64,000 bases of DNA from Gymnogyps californianus (Eukaryota > Chordata > Aves > Accipitriformes > Cathartidae): NCBI RefSeq assembly GCF_018139145.2, contig NC_059482.1, positions 6,274,294-6,338,293 of the forward strand. The letters are read 5' to 3'. The notes beneath the pieces were generated by a model. The model did not search any database, was not told where the DNA came from, and saw only the letters and a list, made by a program, of their open reading frames with translations. Positions within the stretch are counted from its first letter, which is position 1. Every line of letters begins with the position of its first letter. A program made the translations under genes and the position numbers. This document shows positions 63,273 through 64,000 of the stretch, piece after piece.

Positions 63273-64000
63273 AATTAGCTGTATTGGGGAACTGATTCAG
63301 TGTTTTTGAATGCAGACAAGGGGGATCTGGGCTCCTCTAAACTCTGCAAACTAACAGAGCACAGCACTGGTGCTGGTACTGCAGAAGCGCTGCCGGGAGG
63401 AACGGAGGAACCTGTGGGGATTAGAGGTTTTGTGAATTTACTCTTTCTGCAGAAAACTGGCAAAGCTGCGCTGCCTCAAGAAAGTGGTGTTACAAAGCCT
63501 TGCGTGGAGACACCAAAGATTTTTTTTTTAAAATATTTCTATTTCTGAATTAATTAAATTACTGTTAGGATTGATTGTGCTGCTTGCATTAGGATAATAA
63601 GCTAAGACGAACTTGGATATCGCTGGGATCCCTCAGGTGAATAAATGCTTCAGCAACATGCATAGATGTTGCACAGTTTATATGATAATTAATATGCCTT
63701 TTATTTCTCAGTTCTGGCATCTCTGTACTGTTTTATGAAACAGACCTTATTGATTAAGAAAAAGAAGACTTAGAAGAGGAGCAAAGAAGCCCTGTAAATT
63801 CGGAAGCCAGGCATAATTAGTTTGCACAGGTTTTGTTGTTAGAGTTTCGGGTATCAAATCAATAGAGTTAACATTAATAATTAAGGACTTGGATAAATAT
63901 ACCAAGTCCTAGATTAGAGCTTTGAGCTTTAAAATGCTCACATAAAAGGTTTTCCTTAGGCTCTAAATGTTCTAAAGTGCTATAATGTGACTTCTCAGCT
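63273..64000. other. Non-coding sequence to the end of the window
   Basis: No splice-bounded frame, promoter or repeat is recognised. The open frame at 63300-63548 lacks context. Confidence 0.45.

Overview
The window looks like non-coding nuclear DNA from a vertebrate, most likely a bird or another archosaur or turtle. It is about 60% A+T, has stop codons in every frame, and shows no bacterial gene density, ribosome-binding sites or operons. No open reading frame exceeds about 150 codons, which is what chance gives in 64 kb of this composition. Lineage clues are degraded copies of old palindromic repeats that I remember as widespread in turtle, crocodile and bird genomes. These carry phrases such as GGCCAAATTCTG, ACTCCATTGACTTCAG and AAGCACATGCTTAA. 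There are also bird-style T/G and A/C simple tracts, and neither Alu/B1/B2-type SINEs nor L1. I saw no obvious avian CR1 3' end, so repeat density is very low. The lineage call is an inference from memory of these families, not a search.

No complete gene, RNA gene, CRISPR array or prokaryotic element is supported. The best gene evidence is a few short open segments on the + strand flanked by good splice signals. The two best by splice signal and peptide are 20003-20095 (31 codons, strong pyrimidine tract, donor GAG|GTATGT) and 31783-31840 (58 nt, very strong pyrimidine tract, charged coiled-coil-like peptide). They share phase 0 across an 11.7-kb gap and could be consecutive exons of one long-intron gene. 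A 37-nt segment at 5087-5123 has equally good splice sites and opens with ATG. Weaker candidates lie at 3181, 21493, 38002 and 44550. None could be assigned to a known gene.

Layout: 1-5.3 kb is AT-rich non-coding sequence with two candidate exons and a 28-bp tandem duplication. 5.3-9 kb holds an alternating CA/TG/TA tract, a palindromic repeat and a MITE-like element. 9-20 kb is mostly featureless apart from an old repeat at 17.0 kb. 20-45 kb looks intronic, with the better candidate exons, two poly-C tracts and an old SINE/L3-like fragment at 33.1 kb. 45-54 kb contains a 31-base poly-C run, two small GC-rich islets and possible conserved non-coding blocks. 54-64 kb carries a cluster of old repeat fragments.

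The simplest reading is introns of one long, low-repeat + strand gene, or a gene desert with chance exon-like segments. Alignment to bird and reptile genomes or RNA-seq would decide. I found no convincing undescribed biological system.
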